A stretch of 64,000 nucleotides of DNA from Theobroma cacao (GCF_000208745.1 NC_030857.1:10239995-10303994); one strand, 5' to 3'. Shown: positions 9,477 through 23,112, counted from the stretch's first letter. Notes: generated from the sequence alone by a model not told the origin. Translations and numbers: made by a program.

Positions 9477-11281
9477 AGCTTTTTATGTTAAATCTATGGT
9501 GCCATGCGCACATACCATGTTGACAGCATTTGCTAAAGATCATCATATGAAAATAATCAGGTGTTAAATTATTTCTTATGAAGACATTTCCTTCCAAATA
9601 CATTAGGCCTGCATATATTAAAAAGTGGCAATTATCACTTAGCCAAGTAAATATCTTACCTCCAGTTTGATACAACATTGAAAATTTTATCTTAAAAAAA
9701 AGTAATTGGAGTTTCTGAATTCTTTAAATTCTCTTGTTTGGTTTTAAGTAGCGTCCAATATTAAGTCAAAAATTTCATTAGATGATATTTATATCACCGA
9801 CGCAACCAAATTGGCATTGGAACCGGCAGAATACCGGTGACAACATTTCTTGCATTTAAAGTTTTGGGCTGAAATTTTGAACAATTTCTCCGAGAAAAGC
9901 AACTGGCACATATATTTGTTACTTTGCTTTATTTTTTTATTTGCTAATGAAATTTTGGAAAGTGCACATTTAATCAAACACTTAAGAAAAAGATGATATT
10001 CCCACAACAAAGTTAATTTTTTTAAAATTTGACTGAATACGAAAGAAAAATTATTTATATTATACCAACTGTAAATACCTCTTTATGTGTAGCACGGGTA
10101 GTGTCCTAATTATATAATATCACAAGCTACGTTACCCAACGCATTAGCCTAGTGTCTTATGGATTGAAAGAAAATTTCTTCCTGTTATTGTCAAGCATGC
10201 AAATTAAAATTGATTTCATCAAAAAATTGAGATATTAAAAAAATAAAAATAAAATAGATATATTTTATATTAATATAAAATTTAGAATATACTAGAAGTT
10301 TTTTACTTAATTTGTGAAATTAAATTGAATTTGAAAATTAGTTTTCAAATTAATATTTTGAATTTTATTTGCATTGCTGTCTTCAATATTAACTCTAAGA
10401 TAAAAAATAACATTTTAAATTCAATCCTTTTATGGCAATGGAATCATTTGAGGTGTTTAATTAAATTCATCTATATACTAAGTCATCACAATCTAAAATT
10501 TGTCCTTTCGCTACTTCAAATATATATACATATATATATATATGTATATTTATTCTCAAAATTGAAACATTTATTTAATTAATGTCATAGTTTATGGTTT
10601 TACTAAAATTATCTCAAGCGGTACTGTAAACGAAATATTGGATAAAATATTATATAATTATTAATTTTTATTCAAAAATCAACCAAAATAAATTAGAGTG
10701 AGAAATTTTGACTCGATTAAAATGTATTGAAAAAAATTTAATATTGAATTATAATATAATATAATTAATGATATAACAGATGTGTATAATTTGATTTAAC
10801 TTAAAGAGAAAACATCAATGAAAAGTAAGGCATCATACATAAAGTAGTGAAATAAAAAATCATAAAAATAATGAAAACATTAGTTCAAAATTGATAAATG
10901 CATCACCAATTTTAATCCTTTATTTTCACTTATATTGAGTGAAAAAAAAAACAAATTTAGTACACTAATTAGTTCATGTAATTCACTAAAGAGATTATAT
11001 TGTTAATAAAACTATTGATTTGTGCAAATAAAACAAAGTTGAAAGAATAGAGAAAACAATGAAGCTTTTGTTTGCTACATTAAAAAAAAATTCGTAAAAA
11101 AAAATGTAGTAGCTGTTTGGGAAAAAAGAAAAAGACAAAAAAGTGAAGCACGGTAATAGTTCCCATGTGAGGGGGTATACCTGTATACTTTGACGCCCAA
11201 TTATTTGGGCAATTAGAGTCAAAAGTAGTAGACCTACCGTTACGTGAGGGCGTGCATTTTGTTGAAAATATGTTTTGCCGT
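9477..11281. other. Intergenic spacer between the two receptor kinases
   Basis: AT-rich spacer with no supported gene. It includes a short TA microsatellite at about 10520-10549 and runs of A and T. No RNA gene was recognised. Confidence 0.5.
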
Positions 11282-11468
11282 CTAAGAAGTGCTACTATTT
11301 TCATTCAAGGATTATGACTTAGAGCAAAAAGAGGTCAAGGATCAACTTGGCAGGATGGAGTCTTCTTTCTAACTTCCCTTTCACGCCCTGAAGCATTCAT
11401 ATTACATGATGGTTTACCTTTCGCCAGAAGGAGATACGCAAGGATCTGAGAGTTTCTATCAACCAAAA

Positions 11469-13797
11469 ATGGCTTTTATGATTCTGTTTCTTCTTCTTTG
11501 TCTAAGTTTTATACTTAACACAACAAATGCTCAACCAAGAAATTCCATCATCCGACCAGGTTCTTCTCTTTCACCCAATAGCAATTCACATTGGCTATCA
11601 GAGTCTGGCCAGTTTGCCTTTGGTTTCTATCGATATGGCAACGGCTTCTCTGTGGGCATCTGGTTTGAAAAAATCCAGCAAAAAACAGTTGTATGGACAG
11701 CTAATCGAGATGACCCACCATTTTCTAGTGATGTCACATTGCTTTTGAGCACAGAAGGTAGGCTTATTGTGCAACCAAAGCAAGGCCAAGAGATCCTCAT
11801 CGCAAGTGCTTCTCAATTAGCATCCTCGGCCTCCATGCTCGACTCTGGTAACTTTGTTCTCTTCAATTCAAGTTCAGCGATTATTTGGCAGACTTTTGAC
11901 TTCCCGACAGACACCATTTTACCTGGCCAGCGTCTTTTGCCTGGTCACAGTCTGGTTTCCAATGTATCAGAAACAAATCATACAAGGGCAAAGTTTTTTC
12001 TAGTTATGCAAACAGATGGAAACCTGGTGCAATACCCAGTAGATTCAATAGAACTGGAAGCTGCTTACTGGAATACAAAAACATACGGAGCTGGAGATAA
12101 TGTGACCCTAAATCTTGATAGCAATGGGACGCTTTACCTGCTAAATGCTACCGCGTTGCTTGTACAAAACATTACTGAAAAGGCTAGTGTCTCAGGTAAA
12201 CCCATCTACCGTGCAACAATTGATGCAGATGGAATATTTCGATTGTATTCACGTAGTTTCAACCAATTTGATAATTGGTCAATCCAATGGTCATCCTCAG
12301 AAAATAAATGTGATCCCAAAGGCTTCTGCGGGGTTAATAGTTATTGCACTCTAATGGATCGGGATCCTGTATGTCAATGTCCTCCTGGTTTCGATTTCAT
12401 TGACCAGGGACAGAAGGACTTGGGATGCCACAAAAATTTCAATGTAGATGCCTGCACCGGAAAGAGTGAGCAAATGTTTGATTTTGATGAGCTGATTAGT
12501 GTATCCTGGGAAGTCGATGCATATTCCAGTCTCTCATCTATACCAAAAGATGCTTGCAGAGAGGAATGTTTTAGAGATTGCAACTGTGAAGCTGCCCTTT
12601 ATCAAATTAAAAATCAATTGTGCAAAAAGCTAAAGTTGCCGTTAAGATTTGGGAAAAGAGAATTAAGTGGTCAAGTAATAACTCTTCTAAAGATTGGTGC
12701 TGCTCTTGATAGAGGAGGGGAAAGAAAGCAGAGAGAGCTGCGAGTGGACGTCTTGATCATTAGCATTGCCCTGGCGTGTTTTGACAATTGCATTTACCGT
12801 TATAGTAGCTGTCGGTGTTCTTAGATATAGGTCTCGTGTTCGAGAATACAAGAGCATTTTGAATGTTGGAAATAATGGAGTTGTTGAAGATGTTACTTTG
12901 AGATCATTTACATTTGACGAGCTCAAAGATGCAACTAATAATTTCGTGGATGAAATTGGGAAAGGAGCTTACGGGTCTGTTTTCAGAGGGGTCATATCCA
13001 ATGGCAAGAGAATTGTAGCCATCAAGAGACTAGAAAAAGTGGTGGCTGAAGGAGAAAGGGACTTCAGGAATGAAATGAAAGCAATTGGGAAAACTCATCA
13101 TAAGAACCTAGTGCAATTGCTCGGTTACTGCTACGATGGGACTAATAGACTACTTGTGTACGAGTACATGAGAAATGGTTCACTTGCAGATTTTCTCTTC
13201 AAATCCAACTTAAAGGTAAATTGGGAGGGAAGAATTGCAATCATATTGAACATAGCCAGAGGAATTTTCTACTTGCATGAAGAGTGTGAAACTCAGATCA
13301 TCCACTGCGACATCAAACCTGAAAATATCCTAATGGATGACAAAGGGTCCGCAAAAATTGCAGATTTTGGATTAGCCAAGCTATTGATGCCTAACCAAAC
13401 AAAGACATATACTGGAATCAGAGGAACAAGGGGATATGTTGCTCCTGAGTGGCATCGGAACTTGCCTATAACCGTGAAAGCAGATGTATATAGCTTTGGA
13501 ATAATGTTGTTTGAGATCATTTGTTGTCGAAGGAGCGTGGAGGCTGATGTTCCAGAAGACGAAGCTGTTCTTGCACACTGGGTGTATGATTGTTTCAAGG
13601 CTAATGAACTGGAGAAGCTGGTGCCAAATGAAGAAGTGGAAATGAGTAAGCTCGGGAGGATGGTCAAGGTGGGGCTATGGTGCACCCAAGATGAACCATC
13701 ATCGCGACCATCAATGAAAAAGGTTATACTGATGCTGGAAGGGACAGTAAACATACCAGACCCTCCACTTCTCAGTTCCTTTGTTAGTTCCCCGTAG
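11469..13797 (+). CDS. G-type lectin receptor-like Ser/Thr kinase (LecRK/RLK1 type), frameshifted in the TM region
   Basis: An intronless gene, as is usual for this family. The start is placed at ATG 11469 because it opens the hydrophobic leader MAFMILFLLL ending TTNAQ and matches the pseudogene repeat; an in-frame ATG at 11406 would add a hydrophilic 21-residue stretch. Ectodomain: bulb-type lectin with SESGQFAFGFY, VVWTANRDDPPF and DSGNFVLF; EGF-like CGVNSYCTLMDR...CQCPPGF; PAN-like region with CREECFRDCNCE. Then a transmembrane segment and kinase: IGKGAYGSVF at 12958, VAIK lysine at 13024, IIHCDIKPEN near 13296, [23 protein letters not shown] in place of HRD marks a non-RD kinase. Reading continues in one frame to the stop at 12824, while the kinase is in the +1 frame, so the membrane segment (about 12755-12800) carries a one-base shift. 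Everything else is intact, so a sequencing error or a very recent mutation is likely. Expected role: plasma-membrane receptor in defence or stress sensing (family knowledge; ligand unknown). Confidence 0.9.
12755..12800 (+). other. Frameshift site in the transmembrane codons
   Basis: Upstream, the frame reads VDVLIISIALA and then leaves the hydrophobic pattern, reaching a stop at 12824. One frame over, from about 12775, the text reads VLTIAFTVIVAVGVL and runs on into the kinase. One extra base (or two missing) within about 12770-12785 explains it. The extra base could lie in the GCGTGTTTTG stretch. Confidence 0.85.
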
Positions 13798-14895
13798 GCC
13801 ATGCCTGACCTCCGTTGCAAGTGTTGAGATTAGTCAAAAATTGTTAGTTGTTAGCATCGTTAACTAATTTTTTTCATCAGAGTTTTCTTATGGTGTTTTC
13901 CTGTTTTTTATATCAATGATATGATTGCTGTCATATGTATATATCATGATATATGTTACAAGAAGTGAAATCTTACTTATTGAGCTGTGAATTATACAAA
14001 AATCCGGCATTTGCCTCTCCTGTTGGAATGTTCTAGATTTAAAGTGATGAACAAATTTTTTTGTTGTTCTGTTTGAGCAAAGGCTAGATAAAATGTCTAA
14101 GGAGAAGGCGACTGAGGCTGTTAGGACTTCAACAAGGATGTCTCTGGAAAAGAAGGTAGCTACTCTTAAGCCAGCTACGAAGAAAGCTCCTACGCCTAAA
14201 CGCTCCGACCAAGAGAGTACGGTTGAACAGTGTCAAATCACCAGGGAAGAAGGGCCCGTCCAACAGAATAAAGGGAGAGAGAAAAAGGCCATGTAGGGTA
14301 GTTTTGTAAATTTGAGAAAAAGAATTTATATATCAAGACATGAGCATTTTATTCTTGTAATAAAATCGGTTTAGGTATTAGGGTGGAGTTTTCATTTTTA
14401 ATATTAACGGATCAAAGAGTGAATTATGATCAAAATATAAAAGACAAATGTATTTTATCTTGGAAATTTTCTTAATTTACATTTACAAACATCAAACGTC
14501 CATTTAAAATATTCACTTAGTCGAAAAAAACAAAAAAAAAAGGAATTACCTGTAAAATTAAGACGTGGCTATACAAGATTGGTCCATCGCAACAGATTTA
14601 TCAAGGCTTACCGCCCCGGAACTAAATTCCCCTCAACACACGTAGACACGTGACTCTCGAGTCGTGACTCACTTGTACAAGTCGAGAAACTCAGCGGCAA
14701 TCAGATTTGTGCTTTTGTGCTTGGAACCAAAAAAAAACCCCGACGAAAGTAAACGAGGGAAAAAGGAAAGCAGATAGCCAGAGCTAGGGGTTTCTCAATT
14801 CCAGGCCTAGCTGTTTCTTTTTCTTTCAATTCATTCCTTTTATTTTCCTTTCGCGATAGGTAAATTTTTATTATAGTTTTTGCTGAGGAGATTGA
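13798..14895. other. Spacer and probable leader of the RRM gene
   Basis: 13798-14640 has no recognised gene apart from a doubtful 67-codon open frame (14093-14296, listed separately). 14640-14895 precedes the RRM gene start and holds an ACACGTG G-box-like core (14646-14652). A distinct TATA box was not seen. Confidence 0.4.
14093..14296 (+). CDS. Doubtful 67-aa lysine-rich open frame
   Basis: ATG to TAG frame encoding a Lys/Thr/Glu-rich peptide (start MSKEKATEAVR). It is not recognised and has no domain. It is less AT-rich than its surroundings, and an AATAAA signal lies about 65 bp after the stop. It could be a gene or transposon fragment; a chance frame is equally possible. Confidence 0.15.
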   Translation: MSKEKATEAVRTSTRMSLEKKVATLKPATKKAPTPKRSDQESTVEQCQITREEGPVQQNKGREKKAM

Positions 14896-17240
14896 ATGGC
14901 GGACGGTTACTGGAGTCGGCGACAGGCAACTCCTCCGATGTTGTCTTCCGGTGGGGTGCTTAAACGACCTCGTCATGATTTCGGTACACTCTTTTCTTTG
15001 TCATTTTAAATGTTGTAAGTTGCGTCTATCTTTGTTTATTTGGCAAAATATTTTGTTCAATTTTGTTTAGTTTTAGATGCTTCAATAAGTTTAGAAAAAG
15101 CCGAAAATTGTCTATTGGATTGGTAGAGTTTTGTTTGAACTCTGTGTCGGACTAAAAATATTGCTTTGATATTAGGGTTTTCTTTTTTCTTTTTTTTTTG
15201 TTTAGTTAGATGCATATTTGGATAGTCACGCTTTAAAATGGAGACTTTTCTTAAAAATGAAAATCAATGCTATGGAAAATTTTTAATGCTTTATTTCGAA
15301 ATAATCGGTTCAATATGCAATATAGAATCTGAGTTTTAAGGTATCATTTGGTTGTCAGATAAGAAATGGATGATCATTGAACACCACACCACTGTAGTAG
15401 TATTGTAGAGCATCCTTAACCTGTTAAGTTGTTTTTTTTTTTTTTTTAACCTTTGTAAGCTTGCATTTCACTTCGTTTCTATTGTTTTGTTTCCCCTCTT
15501 TTCTTTTCTCATTTTCAAATTGACATTTGTTGCACAAATGTCTTTGTTCATATTCAATTACTGTAATTATTTAAATTGCCTGTGCATAGTTATTAGTTGG
15601 AAAGAGTTGCCATTTTCTTCTTAGCTAGCTGCCCATCACTTTCCAGAACATTATTTTTGTCTTTCCATTTTGTTTGTAATGAATTTAAGAAATATGATCG
15701 TTTCATGTCTGCATCTATTGTAAAAGTTATTATTTGCTTTCAAAAATAATTATCAACTAAGTCTTAGATTTTCAACTTCACAGATGCCCCAGCTTCTGGG
15801 CTGCATGCAGCTCATGAGATGCATAACTATTTAGCAAGGGATGATGATCGAGGTGGACATCTGTCTCTGAAGGACACAAAAACAATTGGATCGGCATATG
15901 ATCGCTATCTTCAGAGCACGGTACCATCTTGACCCTTTACCCATGCTTCTTTATCCCCTGCCATGCATCTCCCTTTTTTTGGTTATCTAAAGCACTCATC
16001 AAATTGCTTTTGAAGCAACTTTCTTCTTTTACTTCTGGAGAAGCTAGTACATTTGGTGGGATGGGAAGGGCTGTTGGTGGCGCAATGTCTGCTCGTCCTG
16101 TAGCCGATCCTTCTGTGATGGGTCGTTCTGGATCTGCTGCTCTAGATCTGGCACCAAATGGTCGAAATGTTGGTTATAGTGGTCAACTTCCAGTGGATGG
16201 AATGACTAGGCCAGGCCAGGACACCATACCTCTACCTCCAGATGCTTCCAATACTCTATATGTTGAGGGACTTCCTCCAGACAGCACGAAGAGGGAAGTA
16301 GCCCGTATCCTATTTAGTGATGTTGTGCTTGATAAGATATGTTGACATGTGCTTTTATGATACCATACTTTAACTCAATTACGCTGTTTCCTACTGGTGG
16401 CTCAAATTCCTTGACCGAAGCTTTAGATATCTTTCGTCCTTTTGTGGGATATAAAGAAGTACGACTTGTAAGCAAAGAATCCCGACATGTAAGTGGACTA
16501 GGCATTTGCAAATACTTAATTTATCTCCTGTAGCACGACTACCTTTGTTGTTTTGTTACACATGTGAAATTGTTTTAAGTGGGCTGTTTTGCTGACTGCT
16601 GAAACATAATGCATTGGTTATGCAGCGAGGTGGAGATCCTATTATCCTTTGTTTTGTTGATTTTTCGAATCCCGCCTGTGCAGCAACTGCAATGAGTGCC
16701 TTGCAAGGTGATCCATTCTTTCCATTGATTTAACATTTATTAATGGTAGTTTATAACTCGACAACGATACATTTTTTTTTTTTCAAAAACAATGATTGGA
16801 AACAATAACGAAAACTCAATACTTGAGATTGATTTTGGTTACTTATTTCTGTCTTTTGGTTTTTTTTTTTTTTGTTTCTGGTTTTTGTATGTTTGTGTGT
16901 TCTTTAAGATTTTGCCATGCATGGGTGATGAGGAAGTGATATTATGCAGGCAGAAAATATGTATGCTAGATTTTCCTTCAAAAGGAATGCTATCAATGAG
17001 TACATGCAAATACAAATACAAGTTTGAACCATGATATGCCATACTTTGAGCCCATCATTCATTGGCTGATATGTGCATCTGAGTTAATGCTTTACTCAAC
17101 TTCCTGAGTAAGTAGACTTTATCGTTGGTTATGCAGGTTATAAAATGGATGAACATGATCCTGATTCTAACTACTTAAGGCTGCAGTTTTCTCGGTACCC
17201 GGGCCCTAGGTCAAGTTCTGGAGCTCGTGGAAGGAGGTGA
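14896..17240 (+). CDS. Single-RRM RNA-binding protein (NSR/RBP1-like), six exons
   Basis: Coding exons: 14896-14983, 15784-15920, 16016-16304, 16427-16488, 16626-16707, 17137-17240. All introns are GT-AG and the 762 nt join in frame to 253 aa plus stop. The N-terminus is MADGYWSRRQ..KRPRHDF. Residues 27-75 carry conserved-looking text (HEMHNYLARDDDRGG, SAYDRYLQ). A Gly/Ser/Ala-rich linker follows, then one RRM at about 154-235 with RNP2 (TLYVEGL, from residue 155) and RNP1 (ILCFVDFS, 199-206). A short basic tail (SSSGARGRR) ends the protein. The layout matches plant RBP1/nuclear-speckle RNA-binding (NSR) proteins, which act in the nucleus on alternative splicing and bind long non-coding RNAs (family knowledge). 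Exon 3 could use a nearby alternative AG. Reading through its 3' donor gives a stop within about 40 bases, so intron retention would truncate the RRM. The leader and 3' end are not defined. Confidence 0.9.
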
Positions 17241-20200
17241 ATGTCACATTCTGGAGACAACTCGGCTGTATTCATATCCATGTTTAAGCCAATTCTTATG
17301 GCTCACATCTTTTCTATATATGGCAGGGTTTTGAGGAGTGGGCATTTTAATTAAATAGGATATTAAAAACCTGCGATTTGAACAGCTTAATTCTACTAAC
17401 TATTAGCACTAGAGATGCACAAAAGTTTAGGAGAGTGAAGATCAAGCAATCCTTGAATTGCTTGCACATTTCATGAAACTGTGTTGTAGAATAACTTCTA
17501 GATGAAAGAGCTCCTTTTTGTGGTAGAGTCATGGTACTACTTGCATTTAGTGTTTCAAGTATGGGAATTACCGTTTTTGCACTTTTAAAGCTCGAATATT
17601 GATTAGTCTAGCCCAAAGCTATTCTGTCTTTTATTCAGCTGATTGTATGGCTGTATGCCATGTTCATCACCATCCATGGCTTGGTGGAGCTAATGGATTT
17701 GTATGAGTAATGTTTATTATTGTGGAAGTTAATTCTTTTCTTTGGAGTTGATTATTTGCATTGTGGTAATAGATGCTTTGCTATGTTGAGTTTGTGAATC
17801 TACTCAGCTTTACAAGCTTCTGGTGTTCTTTAGATAACCTCGCATTGTAATATGGTTTCTTTTGCCACAGTGATGAATTTTGCTTGTAGATGTAGTTTCA
17901 TCAGTTTGGTCAATGTGGTTGGTGTGATGTGCAGCTGATATGAATTCAGTATGATTGCCTATGCCCACTGTTAAGGCACCAGGGAAGATGATGGGAGTAA
18001 TGTTGTATGTAATGTAACTAGCAAATCAACAGCCCTAAAAATATTTTTTGGATCATTAAGAGAAAGCTATGCATCTATGCAAGCTATGTTCTTCAATTCC
18101 TTGATTGCATCTTGTGAAGCAGCATTGGCTTGCCTCCAGATGCTAAATTGGTGGGAAACATAGGTTGGCAATACCATCCTAGTTTCTCTGTACAAGGTTA
18201 TCATCCTCATTCAGAAATATGCTGCCCATTTATTGGAGCAAATCGCTGGTCCAATCAATTGCTGAAAAAACAAATTGTTCTATTCTAACAAAGCCTCTGG
18301 CCAAGAATATTATGTTTTAAGCCATGGGGGTCCAGAATTTTCTGAAGTTTCAGCCTTTGGCCCATCACAGTTGATGTAGGACCATGGAAAATGAAATTAC
18401 TAATTTCTAGCTATAGATGAGTCCTTGTCTCTCCCCGAGAAGAGAAAACTAGAAAATTGTAGCCTTCAATTTTCATCTTCATTAATTTCGAATTTTTCCT
18501 AATAACCATTAAATCAAGTTAAACATGTTGTACGACTTGTATAATAGAGCTCATAAGTTAGTTAATTAACCATATCTCTATGTAGTTTTTTGAGTTTGCT
18601 TAGCACTTTAATCCGAGAGAGAGGGGTTAACAACGCACTAATAGGCCAATAGGCCCATTTGGCAAACTATAATTAAATTTGTTTTCCCTATCTGCTACGC
18701 AAAAGCCCATGTGGGACAGCAAATATTAAATTGCTTTCGAGTACAATCTTTTATGGAGTTCGGAAGCTAGTAAGTGAAAGGAGAAGAAAGAGAAAAACGA
18801 AAAAGGAATTAAGCCCAGATTAATCTGCTTGTCCCGTTATTACATCAACTTTTTCAACCTTTGCATGGCATCTTCAATGGAATATACCTGTCATCCTTCT
18901 TGCATAACCCCACGTGGATTGTAAAATCGAGTGATAGGAAATTCTCAGTTGTACACTTGTACTAGTCTCCAAAACGAAAATTGATTAAAAATTCTATCTC
19001 AGAACTAGACAGTATAAGCGACACTGTGCAACAATCAGTTGATCGATCAATCATGTTTGGTTGCTGAGAAAATGCGAACAAAACGTGCCCTACCACCCAC
19101 CACCCCTGTGATCACATGCAAAAAAAAAAAAAAAATGCCCCTAATCTCTCTCTTGGCATTTATAGCTTTAGGAAAATTGTTTGACACCTGTCAGATAAAA
19201 TGACACATGTAGGGTACCAATGAGAAAAAAAAAAATAGTTCTCACTGTTTTGAACGTACTCTTTCTCCGTTTGCTAGAGCCAATGGGTTGAAGCTAGCAG
19301 ATCAATTTGGAGGAGTTATTTTCAGATTCCTAGCTAGGAATGAATAATATTCGACTCCATGACAGCCGTCCAATTTCTTGCTCAACAATATTAGATAAAT
19401 TTGATTGATGGTAACAGTTTAACAAGCCAAAATTTCGTGTTGCATCATATCCTCATTCTTGTGTCGGTGGGTGACAACATTTTTTTTATATAGCAATTGA
19501 ATGCGCAGCATTAAATAGATCTGCAAGAGGTTAATTTAATAAAGTAGAAGTCGGTAGACATGGATAGTTTGACAAGCAAAGGATTTCGGTATTAGATTAA
19601 TGTTTTACCTGAGATTGGGGGGATGAAGTTGGGTGACATTGACCATAGCTTGCTTTGCAAAGGATTCTTTTCTTTATTGAAAATTATTTTGATTGTAATT
19701 GTAATTTTTATTTATAAATATAATTTAATTAAAAAAAGGAGTTTTTTATGTTTGTGTATGTATGTGTGTATATATATATATATTATATATATGATTTGTT
19801 GCCGCGGGAATGAAAGTGAACAGGGTTGCTGTTCTTCGTCTGAAAAGAAGGAACAAAAACATGGGCGGCTATTGTCATATCTGTTTTTTTTTTTTTTTTC
19901 TTTTTACTGCTCATTTTAGGAAAAGAGCCAAGTCGCTGTTAATGATAAAATCAACATATGCTGCCTTTTTATGGTGGATAAAGCTTTGGGTGGAGGAGAA
20001 TCAATGGAAAAGCTACAGCTGTACTGTTTCTCTCTTTTCCTTCACTCTTCCCAGCTTTCTCCTTGCTTTTTAATTATTGGTAGTATCTTTTAGTTACATG
20101 CCAAGATTGACAACTAAGGAATAATGAATATGAAAATCAATAGGAAGTTGCGGTTGCGTTGTCTCTTTCTTTCTGATCTCTTTGAAATTATTTGTAGCTT

Positions 20201-23112
20201 TTAAAAAACAGGCCAAGAGTGACACCTCGAAAGACAATCAGAAGTAGATCGAAAACTGACGCAAAGCGTAGACTATATTAGAGATACCCATGATTGGATC
20301 ATGAATTAATGTACAATAAATAGATTTTAGCGGTTGAGTGTTGTTTGATTGGCAAAAGAAGGACTTGGGATTAAAATTAGATATTGGGCTGCTAATCATT
20401 GAATTAAAAGTGATTTAGCTCATGTTTCACCCGATGCATTGCATTGTTTTTGGAAGGAAACAAAATGAGAATTTACCAAACCCAAAGAAAACTAACAAAA
20501 TGATAACTTATTAAATTTGCAGTTGAAATTTCCATATCTATCTTCAATTCATGTTTTGCCAAGTCCAAAATGTCAAGAATATATACTTTGGAAAAGGTCA
20601 AAATACTTTAACAATTCTTAAATTCATGCGTTTTTTTCATTTTAATCCCTTCACTCAAAATTGTAACAATTTAATTCTTTAATTTTAAAAATTATTTCAA
20701 TTTAATCTTTTTAATATTTTCCTTCTTGTTGGTTACTTAACTCAGCTCCTCGTTTTGTCTTTATAGATATTTCTTTCTAGCGACCTTTATTACCTGTCAC
20801 ATTCATCAGAAAACTAAGCCTAGATCCAGAATTTAATCTTTTATACTTCTTTAAGTTAGTGACGTAATTAACTAGGATAAGTTAATCCAAATCAAGAAAA
20901 ATGTATATTGACTGAATCTAAAACCCCTCCCGCAAGTCATTATAATTATTACTACATTGAAAATAAGGAGATTAGTTATGACTATCATAACTGAAACAAG
21001 ACAAACCTACGTTGTCTACACATTAATTTCTGAGACATTTTGGAATATATATATATGGACAAATATCACAACTTATAATTGTCAAGCATTTAGAACATTT
21101 TTCTTCATTGGTGGCAGGACTCCACACGTTTAGCGTAAACCATTTAATAAAATGACTTTTTCTATGTAATGCTACCTACTCTACATCTCTCCAATTTGAT
21201 TTTGAATTGTCTGCTTTTGCCTTGCTTTCGTCTCTAACTAATTAACTCTCTCTATGTATTACCTTTTCTTGCCATCTTTAATTTGACGGTTCAAAAGAAT
21301 AACCTTTTGTTAGGTGAAGTTAATATTATTAATAGAAAGAAAGTACAAATAGAATCTCACATACACCATGACTTGATCTGGTTTATTAGGTAAAAGTAAG
21401 TTTCTCTAGTTGTTTCCAGAGAGTTTAAATACAAAAAAAAAAAGATAGAAGCAGTCAAACATAGATAAAACAAGTCGTATTCTTCACCAAACTCCTCATC
21501 CGTACTCAAGTGATAAGGAAAGTGCAACTCTCGGAGAATTGTGAAGCTCAAGTTTCATTCCATCTAGCTGGCTTTTAAGACCTTTTCTTCCATGTTTTTT
21601 TTTTGTCGTAATTACAACTCCATATAAGTCTAGTTATCTCAAATTATCGATCTAATTAAAAATAATATCACTAATAATTTTTCTCAAATTATCGATCTAA
21701 TTAAAAACATATCATTTATCTCATGATTTGTACTGTTCATTACCTAAGAGATGGCTATTTGCGAATTTGATTCAACAATAAATGATGTCTTCCCCATCTT
21801 CCCAGATGAATTAAAAACTTCCAAAGCAACGTTAATAGCTATTAATTTTACAAAATAATTATTTTTATCAGTTACGGAATGATATGCATAACAAAATTCC
21901 TAGTATAGAATGCATAATAATTTACAATTAAATTTTACATGTATAGTTTTAATTTAAAATGCACTTTACACTGATGCTTGCTTAAGTTTTATTTTGTGCA
22001 CTAAAACAAAATTTGTTTTGTAGTGATATGAAAAAAAAAAACCTTAAAAATTTCAATTTAAATCAAGTAATTATAAATCGAAGTGGTAGAGATTTAAGTA
22101 AAAGATTCGATCCGTTATCTCTTCTTGCTTTGAAAACAGTACTCTGTTTTTTTCCTTCAAGAGGAAGAACTGTACTGTTTTATTTGAAAATGATAGCTAC
22201 TTTATCTTTTTCTTTTCTTATAAAAATCACTACTTAATCTTCGAATCATGATTAAATTTGACAGAGGCTAATCATGCATTAGCTATTGAGTACACATCAG
22301 TAGCTGGTCCTTTTCAAGCAATTAATGTATAACCAAATAAATTAATCTCATCTGAACTTATATTAGAGGTTTTAATTAAGTTGTGGTTAGTTAGAACTAG
22401 GGAAGGGTTTCCTCTGCCGGTGATTAAATTAATCAAATGCTAACTAATTGAGCATATGTTATGTAAAACGTGATTTTTGTTGCTTTCATGCTTAAAAGTT
22501 TATACATATATATGTTCTAGTTGGATTAATGGTATAACAGCTTAATTGGAACAAAAAATAAGATAAAATCATTTAAATTATCTTCATTAATACCATATTT
22601 AACTATAGATGATGAATTGGTATTAAAAATATTGGACTTTGTTCGTTATTCGCCCACAGGAAACAAAATTTTTGGAAACGACAAAGTAGAGACTGGAGAA
22701 TGCAGAGCAAAAGAAAGTGTAGCCGCCTGGTCCCGTAGCCAAAATATCATGGAAAGTTAGGCAGCCACACAATGTTTTCAAAGCAATTTAATCCATAGAA
22801 AAAAAGAAAGGGAAATATGTATGTATATACATATATATGGTAATTAAGAAGAAAGATTTCTGTTTGAATTATGGTATTTATTTCATAGACTACTACTTTA
22901 TTCTCTGCTTAGCTAGCAACCTCAATCGAAGCTGCCAAATTCAACGATTGGAACCCGTGGTGTCATTTCTCCTTACATTCATTAAATCCCGTTCAAACCT
23001 GCACCATTTGCAATTTATTTTTATTTTTATTTTTATTTTAATCGTGGCGTTTGACAAAGGTTAAACAATTTTTTAAGCCGATTTTACCAGGATTACAAGG
23101 TAAAGACAAAAT
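17241..23112. other. Long intergenic region, no gene seen
   Basis: 17241 to about 17350 is 3'UTR of the RRM gene, whose end is not clear. The remaining 5.8 kb is AT-rich, with homopolymers and short frames only. No tRNA, known plant microRNA or conserved protein was recognised. A short direct repeat at 21638-21710 is listed separately. Confidence 0.5.
21637..21708. repeat. Short direct repeat, 45-bp period
   Basis: TCTCAAATTATCGATCTAAT occurs near 21637 and again near 21682, each followed by TAAAAA. This is a small tandem duplication in intergenic DNA. Confidence 0.75.

Noticed and set aside
11406..11468. Earlier in-frame ATG for the receptor kinase
   Set aside because: It would put 21 hydrophilic residues before the signal peptide; the ATG at 11469 fits the family and the paralogue.
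13293..13820. 175-codon minus-strand frame
   Set aside because: It is antisense to the conserved kinase domain and follows its codon bias.
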